Origin: Rhizorhabdus wittichii RW1
Lineage (GTDB): Bacteria; Pseudomonadota; Alphaproteobacteria; Sphingomonadales; Sphingomonadaceae
Assembly: GCA_000016765.1 (NCBI GenBank)
Contig: CP000699.1
Location: 5,273,501 to 5,337,500 of the forward strand
Direction: 5' to 3'
Length of the DNA: 64,000 nucleotides
Position 1 is the stretch's first letter. Each line of letters opens with the position of its first letter. Below, piece by piece: positions 52,750 through 61,989 of this stretch. Both the position numbers and the translations under genes were made by a program. The notes under the pieces were generated by a model. That model saw only the letters and a list, made by a program, of their open reading frames with translations, was not told where the DNA came from and did no database searches.

Positions 52750-53520
52750 ATGATCGGCCCGGAAACAGAAGAGCGAATCTGGACGGCGGCCCTGCTCGTC
52801 ATCGGCGACGAGATATTGTCGGGGCGGACCCAGGACAGGAACGTCGGGCAGGTCGCGACCTGGCTCAACCTGCAGGGGATCAGGCTGGCCGAGGTCCGCG
52901 TCGTCGCCGACGACATGGACGCGATCGGCGAGGCCGTGCATCAGCTCAAGGCGCGCAACGACTATCTGTTCACCACCGGCGGCATCGGCCCGACCCATGA
53001 CGACATCACCGTCGACGCGATCGCGCGGGCGCTGGGCGTGTCGGTGGTCGTCCATCCCAAGGCCCGCGCCGCGCTGGAAGGCTATTATGCGACGCGCGGC
53101 GGGCTGACCGACGCACGGCTGCGCATGGCGCGCGTGCCCGACGGGGCCGAGCTGATCGAGAACGCCATGTCGGGCGCGCCCGGCATCCGCCTCGGCAACA
53201 TCTTCATCCTCGCGGGGGTGCCGCATATCGCCGGGCTGATGCTGGAGGCGCTCTCCGACCAGCTCGAAGGCGGCCTGCCGGTGCTGTCGCGGACGATCGG
53301 CTGCTGGGTCCCGGAAAGCGAGATCGCCGACCTGCTGCGCGAGACCGAGCGCGCCCATGCGGGGGCGCAGATCGGCAGCTATCCCTTCTTCCGCGAGGGC
53401 CGGGTCGGCGCCAATTTCGTCGTTCGCTCGACCGACCCGCTGACCGTCGACCGCTGCATCGCGGCGATCGGCGAGGGCCTCGTCCTGCTCGGCTACGCCC
53501 CGGTCGCCGACGGCATCTGA
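52750..53520 (+). CDS. CinA-like molybdopterin-binding protein
   Basis: A 256-residue protein of the MoaB/MogA-CinA N-terminal type. The start AALLVIGDEILSGRTQDRN and the loop FTTGGIGPTHDDITVDAIARALG are the family hallmarks. The C-terminal CinA deamidase domain is absent. ATG 52750 fits the family; GTG 52711 has a better ribosome site but adds a Pro-rich start. It is convergent with the MFS gene and overlaps its end by 28 nt. Confidence 0.9.
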   Translation: MIGPETEERIWTAALLVIGDEILSGRTQDRNVGQVATWLNLQGIRLAEVRVVADDMDAIGEAVHQLKARNDYLFTTGGIGPTHDDITVDAIARALGVSVVVHPKARAALEGYYATRGGLTDARLRMARVPDGAELIENAMSGAPGIRLGNIFILAGVPHIAGLMLEALSDQLEGGLPVLSRTIGCWVPESEIADLLRETERAHAGAQIGSYPFFREGRVGANFVVRSTDPLTVDRCIAAIGEGLVLLGYAPVADGI

Positions 53521-54752
53521 TCCACCGCCGCGTCGTCGCGTATCCGCCGCGTCATCGCCAGCGACAGGAGCGCGGCGAAGGCGAAGGCCGAGGCGATGAC
53601 GAAGGCCGCGCCGGGGAAATGGACCGGCGCGTCGGGGCCGGTGAACCAGGCGAGCGCGGGGTTGAGCAGCAGCGGCGCCGCGATCGCGCCGACCGCGTTG
53701 AGGCTGCCGATGAAGCCCTGCATCTCGCCCTGCGCGTCGGCGGGCGCGCGCTGCGACATCAGCGCGGTGATCGACGGCTGGACCAGCGCCTGCAGCGCGG
53801 TGATCACGATGACGATCATGCCGAACCAGGCATAGGGCACGAGGGCGTAGCCGAGATAGCCGAAGGCGGCGACGGCGACCCCGATCATCGCGGTGCGCCG
53901 CTCGCGGAAGCGCTTGATCACCCGGCCGAGAACGGTGGCCTGGACCACCGCCATGGAGATGCCGGCGAGCGCCAGCGACAGGCCGATCATCCCGTTCGAC
54001 CAGCCATATTGGGCGATCGCGAAGAAGGACCAGGTCGCCGGATAGACCATCGAGGCGATGTTCCACAGCAGCAGGATGCCCGACAGTCCCAGCACGCCGC
54101 GCATCTTGCGCGCCTGCAGCAGCGCGCCGACCGGGTTGGCGCGGGCGAAGCTGAAGGGCCGGCGCTTCTCCGGCGGCAGCGTCTCGGGAAAGAAGAAGAA
54201 GCCGAAGGTGAAGTTGAGCGCCGAGCAGATCGCGGCGGCGTAGAAGGGCATGCGGTGCCCGAACTCGCCGAGGATGCCGCCGAGCGCCGGGCCGAGGATG
54301 AAGCCGATGCCGAAGGCGGCGCCGACCAGCCCGAAGCGCTTGGCGCGGTCCTCGGGCGCGGTGATGTCGGCCAGCGCGGCGGTCGCCGGGCTGAACGACG
54401 CCCCGAACACGCCCGCGATCAGCCGCCCGAGGAACAGCAAAGCGAGCGTATGGGCGAACCCCATCAGCACATAGTCGACGGCGAGGCCGGCGAGCGACAG
54501 CAGCAGCACCGGCCGCCGGCCGAAGCGATCGCCGAGATTGCCGGCGAGCGGCCCGCACAGGAACTGCATCAGCGCATAGACGACCGACAGCCAGCCGCCC
54601 ACGCGGATCGCCGCGGGCAGGTCGAGCTGGCCGACCTCCATGACGAGGCGCGGCAGCACCGGGATGACGATGCCGAAGCCGATCGCGTCGATCAGGATGG
54701 TGGCGACGATGAAGACGGTGGCGTTGCTCTTGCCACGCTCTGAAACCGACAT
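53493..54752 (-). CDS. TetA-like MFS transporter
   Basis: A 419-residue transporter. Motif A ([21 protein letters not shown]) and motif C-type [22 protein letters not shown] match the tetracycline-resistance/DHA1 group. The family start [23 protein letters not shown] is clear. Tetracycline export is not implied. The gene overlaps the CinA-like gene at their 3' ends (28 nt). Confidence 0.9.
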   Translation of the reverse strand: MSVSERGKSNATVFIVATILIDAIGFGIVIPVLPRLVMEVGQLDLPAAIRVGGWLSVVYALMQFLCGPLAGNLGDRFGRRPVLLLSLAGLAVDYVLMGFAHTLALLFLGRLIAGVFGASFSPATAALADITAPEDRAKRFGLVGAAFGIGFILGPALGGILGEFGHRMPFYAAAICSALNFTFGFFFFPETLPPEKRRPFSFARANPVGALLQARKMRGVLGLSGILLLWNIASMVYPATWSFFAIAQYGWSNGMIGLSLALAGISMAVVQATVLGRVIKRFRERRTAMIGVAVAAFGYLGYALVPYAWFGMIVIVITALQALVQPSITALMSQRAPADAQGEMQGFIGSLNAVGAIAAPLLLNPALAWFTGPDAPVHFPGAAFVIASAFAFAALLSLAMTRRIRDDAAVDQMPSATGA

Positions 54753-54891
54753 GCGTTCCCCGAATCTTGGCCGGGCCCACACCGGCGCCCGCTACATCGG
54801 CGCTTGCCGGTGAAAAGACAAGGACGGCAGCGGAGGGGATGACGACGCCCGGCGCTTCGTTCATGAAGGCGGCGAACAGGGGGAGGCCCGC

Positions 54892-55299
54892 ATGACCCGC
54901 ATCATCATCGCCTATTTTGCGACGCTCGTCGTCTTCGCGATCGTCGACGCCGTCTGGCTGACCCAGGTCGGCCCTTCGCTCTACCGACCGATCATCGGCG
55001 CGATCCTGGCGCCCGAACCGCGTATGGCGCCGGCGATCGTCTTCTATGCGCTCTACATCGCCGGCCTGATCGTCTTCGCGGTCCACCCGGCGCTGGTCGC
55101 GGGCGCGTGGCGGACGGCGCTGGTCAAGGGCGCGCTGTTCGGTTTCTTCGCCTATGCGACCTACGACCTGACCAACCAGGCGACCCTGTCGGTCTGGTCG
55201 ACCCGGATCACCCTGGCGGACATGGCGTGGGGCACCTTCGTCTCCGCGGTCGGATCGACCGGCGGCTTCCTGCTCACCCGGCTGGCGACGAAGGGCTGA
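54892..55299 (+). CDS. DUF2177 membrane protein
   Basis: A 135-residue four-helix membrane protein. The start YFATLVVFAIVDAVWL and the block GALFGFFAYATYDLTNQATL fit the DUF2177 family. Function is unknown. Family members often lie close to FAD amine oxidase/CFA synthase groups like the one 3 kb downstream here. It is followed 4 nt later by the GFA-domain gene. Confidence 0.9.
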   Translation: MTRIIIAYFATLVVFAIVDAVWLTQVGPSLYRPIIGAILAPEPRMAPAIVFYALYIAGLIVFAVHPALVAGAWRTALVKGALFGFFAYATYDLTNQATLSVWSTRITLADMAWGTFVSAVGSTGGFLLTRLATKG

Positions 55300-55303
55300 G
55301 GGC

Positions 55304-55678
55304 GTGAAGGTCGAGGGCGGCTGCCATTGCGGGCTGGTGCGGTTCGAGGCCGAGGTCGGCGAGGAGCCGCTCGAGATACTCGACTGCAACTGCTCGATCT
55401 GTTCGATGACGGGCTATCTGCACCTGATCGTGCCCGACAGCCGCTTCCGCCTGATCGAAGGCCAGCGCGAGACGACCACCTATCGCTTCGGATCGGGCAA
55501 GGCGCGCCACATCTTCTGCGGGCAATGCGGGATCAAGAGCTTCTACCGGCCGCGCTCGCACCCCGAGGGGATCAGCATCTCGCTGCGCTGCATCGACGGC
55601 TGGGAGGAGCTGAACGTCGCGATCACCCCCTTCGAGGGCCGCGACTGGGGCAGGGGGGAGAATGTGCCGGGTGACTGA
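55304..55678 (+). CDS. GFA-domain (glutathione-dependent formaldehyde-activating type) protein
   Basis: A 124-residue protein with a complete zinc-ribbon set: CHCGLVRFEAEV, CNCSICSMTG and HIFCGQCGIKSFYRP. It starts at GTG 55304. The GFA family binds glutathione adducts, and most members are of unknown role. It directly follows DUF2177 and is probably co-transcribed. Confidence 0.92.
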   Translation: MKVEGGCHCGLVRFEAEVGEEPLEILDCNCSICSMTGYLHLIVPDSRFRLIEGQRETTTYRFGSGKARHIFCGQCGIKSFYRPRSHPEGISISLRCIDGWEELNVAITPFEGRDWGRGENVPGD

Positions 55679-55708
55679 CCGCCGCCGCCCGTCGCCGGCC
55701 GAGGGCTG

Positions 55709-57463
55709 ATGCGCCGTTCGTTGAGGTCGCTCTTGTTGCCCCTCGCGCTCCGCCAGCGACGGCGGCTGCGCGAGAGCGAGGCGGCCTTCATCCTGCTCGC
55801 GACGATCGTCGGCCTGGCGGCCGGGCTGCTGACCAATGTCCAGCAGGCGCTGGCCCATGGCTTGCAGCAGCTCTTCTACGGCGTCACGATCAACCGGCTC
55901 AGCGCGCTGGGATCGATCCACCACCCATGGAAGCTGCTGGCCCTGCCGATCGGCGGGCTGTTGCTCATCCTCCTGTCGCGGCTGGTGCGGCGGCGCAGCA
56001 GGCCGCTGGTCGACGTCGTCGAGGCCAATGCGCTGCACGGCGGGCGGATTCCGCCGGCGGACAATCTCGTCATCGCCGCGCAGACGATCATCTCCAACGG
56101 CGCGGGGGCGTCGGTCGGGCTGGAGGCCGCCTATGCGCAGGTCGGCGGCGGCGTCGCCTCGATGCTCGGCCAATGGCTCAAGCTGCGGCGCGGCGACCTG
56201 AGGACGCTGGTCGGCGCCGGGGCGGGGGCGGCGGTGGGCGCGGCGTTCGGCGCCCCGCTGACCGGCGCCTTCTATGCGTTCGAGATCGTCATCGGCAATT
56301 ACACGCCGGCCGCGATCGCGCCGGTGATGGGCGCTGCGCTGGCGGCGGCGTTCGTCACCCGCGCGCTCGGTGTCGAGCCCTATCTCCTCGTGTCGAGCGC
56401 CGAGCGGACGGTGACCAGCGTCGACTATCTGCTGTTCGCGCTGCTCGGCCTGTTGTGCGCCGGCCTCGGCATCCTGGTGATGCGGCTCGTCACCTCCACG
56501 GAGCGCCGGGTGCAGGGCTGGAAGATATTGGACGGCTGGCGGCCGCTGGTCGGTGGCCTGATCCTGATGCCGATCGCGCTGATGTCGCCGCAATCGCTGT
56601 CCGCCGGACATGGGGCGTTGCATCTCAACCTGCTGCTGCATCCCGCGACGACCTTCCTCGTCGTCGTCCTGGTGCTGAAGATCGCGGCCTCGGTCATCTC
56701 GCTCAGCTTCGGCTTCCGGGGAGGCCTGTTCTTCGCCTCGCTCTTCCTCGGTTCGCTGGTCGGGCAGATCTATGCGCAGTTGCTCGCCCTCGGCCCGCTG
56801 GGGCCGATGGTCGACGTCACCGACGCGGCGCTGGTGGGGATGGCGGCGCTGAGCGTGGCGATCGTCGGCGGGCCGATGACCCTGTCGATCCTGGTGCTGG
56901 AGACGACCCGCGATTTCGGCCTGATGGGCGTGGTGCTGACCGCGTCGCTGGTGTCGAGCGCCTTCACGCGCGAGATGTTCGGCTATTCCTTCTCGACATG
57001 GCGGCTGCACCTGCGCGGCGCCGGAGTGCGCGGGCCGCGCGACGTCGGCTGGGCGCTCGATCTCAACGCAGGCCGGCTGATGCGGCGCGACTGGGTGCCG
57101 GTGCAGGCCGACATGACGATCGCCGAGTTCCGCATGCGCATCCCGCTGGGGTCGACCAGCCGCGCGGTGATGGTCGACGCCGACGGCCATTATGGCGGGA
57201 TCGTCCCGACCGCTGCCGCCTACCGGTCCGATCTCGACCAGGCCACGCGGATCGACGCGCTGGCGACGCTCGGCGACGCGACGCTCCAGCCGACGAGCGG
57301 CATCGAGGCGATCCTCGACCGGTTCGACGCTGCCGGAGCCGACGAGCTGGCGGTCGTGGACCCGGAAGGCCGGGTGGTCGGCGTCGTCACCGAACGCTAT
57401 GCCCGGCGCCGCTATCTCGAGGAGGCGGAGACGGTCCGGCGGGAGGCGTTCCGCGAGGATTGA
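55709..57463 (+). CDS. CLC-type chloride channel/antiporter with C-terminal CBS domains
   Basis: A 584-residue protein with the CLC fold. The middle filter segment reads GAGASVGLEAAYAQ, where many CLC proteins have GREGP; the Glu is kept but the Arg and Pro are not. The late filter segment reads GFRGGLFFASLFLG, not GxFxP. The C-terminal part (about 455-580) looks like paired CBS domains (VPVQADMTIAEFRMRIPLG, ... ELAVVDPEGRVVGVVTERYA). It is clearly CLC, but ion selectivity is uncertain. Confidence 0.88.
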   Translation: MRRSLRSLLLPLALRQRRRLRESEAAFILLATIVGLAAGLLTNVQQALAHGLQQLFYGVTINRLSALGSIHHPWKLLALPIGGLLLILLSRLVRRRSRPLVDVVEANALHGGRIPPADNLVIAAQTIISNGAGASVGLEAAYAQVGGGVASMLGQWLKLRRGDLRTLVGAGAGAAVGAAFGAPLTGAFYAFEIVIGNYTPAAIAPVMGAALAAAFVTRALGVEPYLLVSSAERTVTSVDYLLFALLGLLCAGLGILVMRLVTSTERRVQGWKILDGWRPLVGGLILMPIALMSPQSLSAGHGALHLNLLLHPATTFLVVVLVLKIAASVISLSFGFRGGLFFASLFLGSLVGQIYAQLLALGPLGPMVDVTDAALVGMAALSVAIVGGPMTLSILVLETTRDFGLMGVVLTASLVSSAFTREMFGYSFSTWRLHLRGAGVRGPRDVGWALDLNAGRLMRRDWVPVQADMTIAEFRMRIPLGSTSRAVMVDADGHYGGIVPTAAAYRSDLDQATRIDALATLGDATLQPTSGIEAILDRFDAAGADELAVVDPEGRVVGVVTERYARRRYLEEAETVRREAFRED

Positions 57464-57476
57464 CGATGCGGGCCGG

Positions 57477-58403
57477 TCAGGCCGCCTTCCGTCCGTGCAG
57501 GCGGCGGCCGAGTCCGTAATCGCCCATGATCGTCGTGCGCTCCATGATCCGCACCTCGTTGGGGGCCGCGCCGGTGACGCAATGCGCCATCCGCCAATTG
57601 TCCCACAGCAGCATCTCCGACGGCTGCCATTGGTGGAAATAGGCGGGGCAGGCGGTCAGGTGATCGACCAGGCGGCCGAGCAGCGCATGGCCGGCCTCAT
57701 CGTCATGGCCCAGGATATGCAGGGCGCCGAACGGCGAGACGTTGAGCACTTTGCGGCCGGTATCCGGCTGGACGAACACGACCGGATGGACGACCGGCGG
57801 ATAATCGGCGTCGAGGCGCGGCCCCACCGATTTCTCGAAATCGCCGGTCAGGATGGTGCGCACCCGGCTCCTGGTCCCGTAGCGCGATCCGCCGGGATTG
57901 ACGCAGAGCTGGTAGACGATCTCCAGCCCCTCGATCTCCGCCTTCAGCGTCTCGGGCAGCAGCTCATAGGCCTGGACCTGGTCGATGAAGCCGGTCTGCC
58001 CGCCCCAGCTCGCGATCGTCTTCGCGGTCAGCAGCCCGCCATGGTTGATGCTGTCGACGAAGATCAGGTCGGAATGCCAGGGCAGGAAGGCGACCGATTC
58101 GACGCCGTCGACCTCGAACAGCCCTTCCTTGTCCTTGTCGGAGACGAGGGTGATCAGCTCGGGATGGTCGGCGGATCGCAGCTCGGGGATCGGATGGACC
58201 TCCAGCTCGCCGAACACCCGGCTCAGCGCGATCTGGAATTCGGGCGTGACCTCGCTGCCGCGAAAGACGACGAGGCCGTCCCGGATCCAGTGGTCGCGCA
58301 GTTCGGCGCGCACCGCTTCCCGATCGATGTCCTGTCGGGCGAGGCCGACGACCTGCTTGCCGAACCCCAGCCCCTCCCGGAGCGTCTCCACCGAATAGCC
58401 CAT
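57477..58403 (-). CDS. TauD/TfdA-family 2-oxoglutarate dioxygenase
   Basis: A 308-residue Fe(II)/2-oxoglutarate oxygenase. The metal pair is visible in LPWHSDLIFVDS (His-x-Asp) and the distal His in DNWRMAHCVTG, followed by the Arg of RIMERTTIMG that holds 2-oxoglutarate. Substrates of this family include taurine, 2,4-D and sulfate esters. None is indicated here. Confidence 0.9.
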   Translation of the reverse strand: MGYSVETLREGLGFGKQVVGLARQDIDREAVRAELRDHWIRDGLVVFRGSEVTPEFQIALSRVFGELEVHPIPELRSADHPELITLVSDKDKEGLFEVDGVESVAFLPWHSDLIFVDSINHGGLLTAKTIASWGGQTGFIDQVQAYELLPETLKAEIEGLEIVYQLCVNPGGSRYGTRSRVRTILTGDFEKSVGPRLDADYPPVVHPVVFVQPDTGRKVLNVSPFGALHILGHDDEAGHALLGRLVDHLTACPAYFHQWQPSEMLLWDNWRMAHCVTGAAPNEVRIMERTTIMGDYGLGRRLHGRKAA

Positions 58404-58507
58404 CCTGCCGCCTCTCCGCGTCGTTCGCCGGGAAGAGTAGGGCAGGGCGGTGCGGCCCGGTAAGCCGCGCGCCCGCGATATCGTCTATCTGATAGGGGCG
58501 GGCGGCC

Positions 58508-59533
58508 TTACCCCGCCGGCCGCAGCCGATAGTGGCTGACCGCCCAGGGGACGCCGTCCTTGTGGCCGAACAGCCCGGCCGTCGCCAGGAAGAACAGTCG
58601 CCAGCGCCGCTCCCACAGCCTGGCGTCGGCGCCGTAGGTCTGGCGGAATATCTCGGCGATCGCCGGCTGGTTGGCGTCGAAGCGGGCGAGCCAGTCGAAC
58701 GCGGTGCGGGCATAATGCTCGCCGTTCCAGCGCCATTCCTGCTCGACCGCGAACAGGTCGGGGAAATGGCGGAGCAGGCCGTGGCTGGGCATGATCCCGC
58801 CGGTGAAGAAATGCTGGGCGATCCAGTCGGCCTTGTCGCCATGGTCGAAGCGGTAGCTCGCCCGGTCATGGGTGAAGATGTGGATGAACAGCAGCCCGTC
58901 GGGCTTCAGCCAGCCCTTCACCCGGGTCAGCAGCGCGCGCCAGTTCGACATATGCTCGAACATCTCGACCGAGACGACCCGATCGAAGCGGCCGTCCGCC
59001 TGGAAATCGTTCATGTCGCAGGTGACGACGGTCAGGTTGGTCGATCCCTGCGCCCTGGCGAGCGTCTCGATATGCTCGCGCTGCGAATGGGAATTGGAGA
59101 CCGCGGTGATCCGCGCGTTGGGATAGCGGGCGGCCATGTACAGGCTGAGCGAGCCCCAGCCGCAGCCGAGCTCCAATATCTCCTGCCCGTCCCGCAGGTC
59201 GGCATGCTCGGCGGTCTGGGCGAGGGCGGCTTCCTCGGCCTCGGCGATCGTCGTTTGCGGTCCCTCATAATAGCAGCAGCTATATTTGCGGCGCGGGCCG
59301 AGGCAGAGGTCGAAGAAGGCGGCCGGCACCTCATAATGCTGGGCATTGGCGTCGTCGGTGTGGATCGCGATCGGGAAGCCGTCCATGTCGCGGGCGAAGG
59401 CGGCCTCGATGTCGGGCTGCTTCGCCAGCTTGCGGCCGGTGCGGCCGACGAGGAACTCGACCCCCGCCAGGGTCACGGCGTCGGGAAGCGGCAGCCGTTC
59501 GACGGCTGCTGTGGCGGCGGCGATGATGTCCAT
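58508..59533 (-). CDS. Cyclopropane-fatty-acyl-phospholipid synthase family methyltransferase
   Basis: A 341-residue SAM enzyme. The SAM site is ILELGCGWGSLSLYMA. The family blocks HYEVPAAFFDLCLGPRRKYSCCYY, VSVEMFEHMSNW and HIFTH follow. The N-terminal domain is shorter than in E. coli Cfa (382 residues). ATG 59533 overlaps the DUF1295 stop by one base. Together with the FAD oxidase and DUF1365 genes upstream on the other strand it forms a known fatty-acid modification group. Confidence 0.92.
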   Translation of the reverse strand: MDIIAAATAAVERLPLPDAVTLAGVEFLVGRTGRKLAKQPDIEAAFARDMDGFPIAIHTDDANAQHYEVPAAFFDLCLGPRRKYSCCYYEGPQTTIAEAEEAALAQTAEHADLRDGQEILELGCGWGSLSLYMAARYPNARITAVSNSHSQREHIETLARAQGSTNLTVVTCDMNDFQADGRFDRVVSVEMFEHMSNWRALLTRVKGWLKPDGLLFIHIFTHDRASYRFDHGDKADWIAQHFFTGGIMPSHGLLRHFPDLFAVEQEWRWNGEHYARTAFDWLARFDANQPAIAEIFRQTYGADARLWERRWRLFFLATAGLFGHKDGVPWAVSHYRLRPAG

Positions 59534-60339
59534 CAAGCTTTCCTGGGTGGGAGGGGGAAGAAGGCGCTGGTCCGCGCCATATAGGATCGGAAGGCGTCGC
59601 CCCGGCTGCGCAGCATGTGCGCCTCCAGCGGCGGGATGCCCGAGACGTGGACGAGCAGCCAGTACATCAGCAGCGGGCCGACCAGCGCCAGCCAGCCCGG
59701 CCACCAGCCGCCCGTCACGGAGATCGCGATCACCGGATAGGCGAGCCAGCCGAGCCATTCGAAGAAATAATTGGGATGGCGCGACCAGCGCCACAGCCCG
59801 CGGTCGCAGACCTTGCCATGGTTGGCGGGGTCGGCGGCGAAGGCGCGGAGCTGGCCGTCGGCGACGCCCTCGCCGACCACCGAGACGATCAGCAGGGCGA
59901 GCCCGATCCAGTCGGCGGCGGCGAAGGCCGGGCCCGGCCGGTGCGCGGCGGCGTAAACGGTGGCGACCAGCCCGATCCCGCACAGCGCCTGGATCTGGAG
60001 GAACAGGAACAGCCGCGCCTGGAAGCGATCGCCCCATTCGCGGCGCAGGTCGGCATAGCGCGGGTCCTCCGCCGTCGCGGTCGCGGTGCGCGCGAGGATG
60101 TGGAAGCCGAGGCGCATCGACCAGAAGACGACCATGCCGGCGACCAGCCAGCGCCGCTCGATCGGCCCGTCGCCGGCCGCCATCAGCGCCGTCACCAGCC
60201 CGCCGATGCCGATCGCGAAGGACCAGAAGACGTCGGCCCAGCCCGATTGCCCGGTCGCCCGCTGCACCGCCCAGGCCACCGCCATCATCGCCGACAGCAC
60301 GACCGATGCGGCGAGGATGCTGTCCAGTCCGCTCATCAA
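59533..60339 (-). CDS. DUF1295 membrane protein (steroid 5-alpha-reductase-like)
   Basis: A 268-residue protein with about seven membrane segments. The C-terminal half carries the DUF1295 signature (GLWRWSRHPNYFFEWLGW, then GIPPLEAHMLRSRGDAFRSY). Related enzymes reduce double bonds in lipids with NADPH. It is the first gene of a two-gene unit with the CFA-type methyltransferase. ATG 60336 is an alternative start. Confidence 0.9.
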   Translation of the reverse strand: MMSGLDSILAASVVLSAMMAVAWAVQRATGQSGWADVFWSFAIGIGGLVTALMAAGDGPIERRWLVAGMVVFWSMRLGFHILARTATATAEDPRYADLRREWGDRFQARLFLFLQIQALCGIGLVATVYAAAHRPGPAFAAADWIGLALLIVSVVGEGVADGQLRAFAADPANHGKVCDRGLWRWSRHPNYFFEWLGWLAYPVIAISVTGGWWPGWLALVGPLLMYWLLVHVSGIPPLEAHMLRSRGDAFRSYMARTSAFFPLPPRKA

Positions 60340-60612
60340 CCCCCCGCCTTATTGTCCTGGCCCAAAGCTATTTCATGCCCATCCTCCTCGTCATTCCCGC
60401 TTTCGCGGGAATGACGGAGAGACGGTGGGCCCGGCACCCGAACTCAGCCGGAACCATCTCGTAACCCTATACGGCGCATCCCGCCAAGGCGGTTGCGCAA
60501 GATTCGACTTTGCGCTTTCCGCAGCGCGGTTTAGCAGACGGACGAGGGGCCGCGCGCAACTCCCTGGCTTCGCCCGCCGTATCTGGGGGCGAGGGCAAGG
60601 GAGCAGGGTGAC
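60340..60612. other. Divergent gap with an 11-bp perfect inverted repeat
   Basis: GTCATTCCCGC (60390-60400) and GCGGGAATGAC (60405-60415) are perfect arms around TTTC, a common dispersed palindrome type. No gene is seen. The gap must hold divergent promoters for the lipid genes. CGTAACCCTATAC near 60460-60473 is promoter-like, but no consensus was fixed. Confidence 0.6.
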
Positions 60613-61989
60613 ATGACGGGGGCTATGGGCATGACGAACATCCGCATGGGGCGGCGGATCGCGGTGATCGGCAGCGGCATCAGCGGACTGTCGGCGGCAT
60701 GGCTCCTCTCGAAGCGGCACGACGTCGTTCTCTACGAGGCGGAGAACCGGCCCGGCGGCCACACCCGCACCGTCGACGTCGATACGGGCGACGGCGGCGT
60801 GCTGGGCGTCGACACCGGCTTCATCGTGTTCAACGACCGCACCTATCCGAACCTGATCGCGATGTTCGAGCATTTCGGCGTGCCGACCCGCGCCACCGAC
60901 ATGAGCTTCGCGGTGTCGCTCGACGACGGCAAGCTCGAATATGCGGCGGGCGATCGCATCTGGCAGCTCTTCGCCCAGCCCTCCAACCTCTTCTCGCGCC
61001 GCTTCTGGTCGATGCTGCGCAACCTCGTCCGCTTCTACCGCGAGGCGGCGGCGCGGATGGGCGGCTTCGGCGACATGACGCTGGGCCAGCTGCTCGAACA
61101 GGGCCAATATGGCGACGCCTTCCGCGACGATCATCTGCTGCCGATGGCGGCGGCGATCTGGTCGGCGCCCGCGCAGCTGCTGCTCGACTATCCGGCCGAG
61201 GCGTTCGTCCGCTTCTGCAGCAACCACGGCCTGCTCGACCTCGGCCGCCGCCCGAAATGGCGCACCGTCGTCGGCGGCAGCCAGATCTATGTCGACCGCG
61301 TCCTCGCCGATTTCGACGGTGAGCTGCGGCTGGCCTCGCCCGTCGCGCGGATCGAGCGCAAGGGCGGCCGGGTGACGATCACCGACCAGCGCGGTCATGC
61401 CGACCGGTTCGACGAGGTGGTGATCGCCGCGCACGGCAACCAGGCGCTCGCCATGCTCGCCGATCCGAGCCCGCAGGAGGCCGAGCTGCTCGGCGCGTTC
61501 CGCTACAGCTCCAACCTCGTCGTGCTGCACCAGGACGCCGCGCTGATGCCCAAGCGGCGGATGCTGTGGGGCGCGTGGAACTATTTCGGCCGCCGTCACG
61601 CCAACGACGCGACCGGCGACCTGTGCGTCAGCTACTGGATGAACCAGCTCCAGGGCTATCGCACCCGCGATCCGCTGATCGTCACGCTCAACCCGCACTG
61701 TGCGATCGACCGCGCCAAGGAGATCAGCCGCACCAGCTTCGACCACCCGATCTTCGACCATGCCGCGATGGACGCGCAGCGCCGCATCTGGGCGATCCAG
61801 GGGCAGCGCAACACCTTCTATTGCGGCGCGCATCTCGGCGCGGGCTTCCATGAGGACGGCCTCCAGTCGGGCCTCGCCGTCGCGGAGATGCTCGGCGCGC
61901 GCCGGCCCTGGACGGTCGACGAACCCAATGGCCGGCTGGCGATCGATCCGGTCGCCGGCCCGGCGGCAACACGGGAAGCGGCGGCGTGA
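60613..61989 (+). CDS. FAD-dependent amine-oxidase-like protein of the CFA group
   Basis: A 458-residue flavoprotein. The dinucleotide motif is AVIGSGISGLSAAWLLSKRHDVVLYEA, followed by RPGGHTRTVDV. A family block with LGVDTGFIVFNDRTYPNL identifies the COG2907 type. It starts at ATG 60613 behind GGGAGCAGGG, and the stop overlaps the DUF1365 start by 4 nt. In several proteobacteria this family partners CFA-type enzymes to desaturate or oxidise methylated fatty acids. That role here is inference. Confidence 0.9.
   Translation: MTGAMGMTNIRMGRRIAVIGSGISGLSAAWLLSKRHDVVLYEAENRPGGHTRTVDVDTGDGGVLGVDTGFIVFNDRTYPNLIAMFEHFGVPTRATDMSFAVSLDDGKLEYAAGDRIWQLFAQPSNLFSRRFWSMLRNLVRFYREAAARMGGFGDMTLGQLLEQGQYGDAFRDDHLLPMAAAIWSAPAQLLLDYPAEAFVRFCSNHGLLDLGRRPKWRTVVGGSQIYVDRVLADFDGELRLASPVARIERKGGRVTITDQRGHADRFDEVVIAAHGNQALAMLADPSPQEAELLGAFRYSSNLVVLHQDAALMPKRRMLWGAWNYFGRRHANDATGDLCVSYWMNQLQGYRTRDPLIVTLNPHCAIDRAKEISRTSFDHPIFDHAAMDAQRRIWAIQGQRNTFYCGAHLGAGFHEDGLQSGLAVAEMLGARRPWTVDEPNGRLAIDPVAGPAATREAAA

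Noticed and set aside
60451-60477. EcfG-type general stress promoter (GGAAC-N16/17-CGTT)
   Set aside because: GGAAC is present but the second box reads CGGC, not CGTT.
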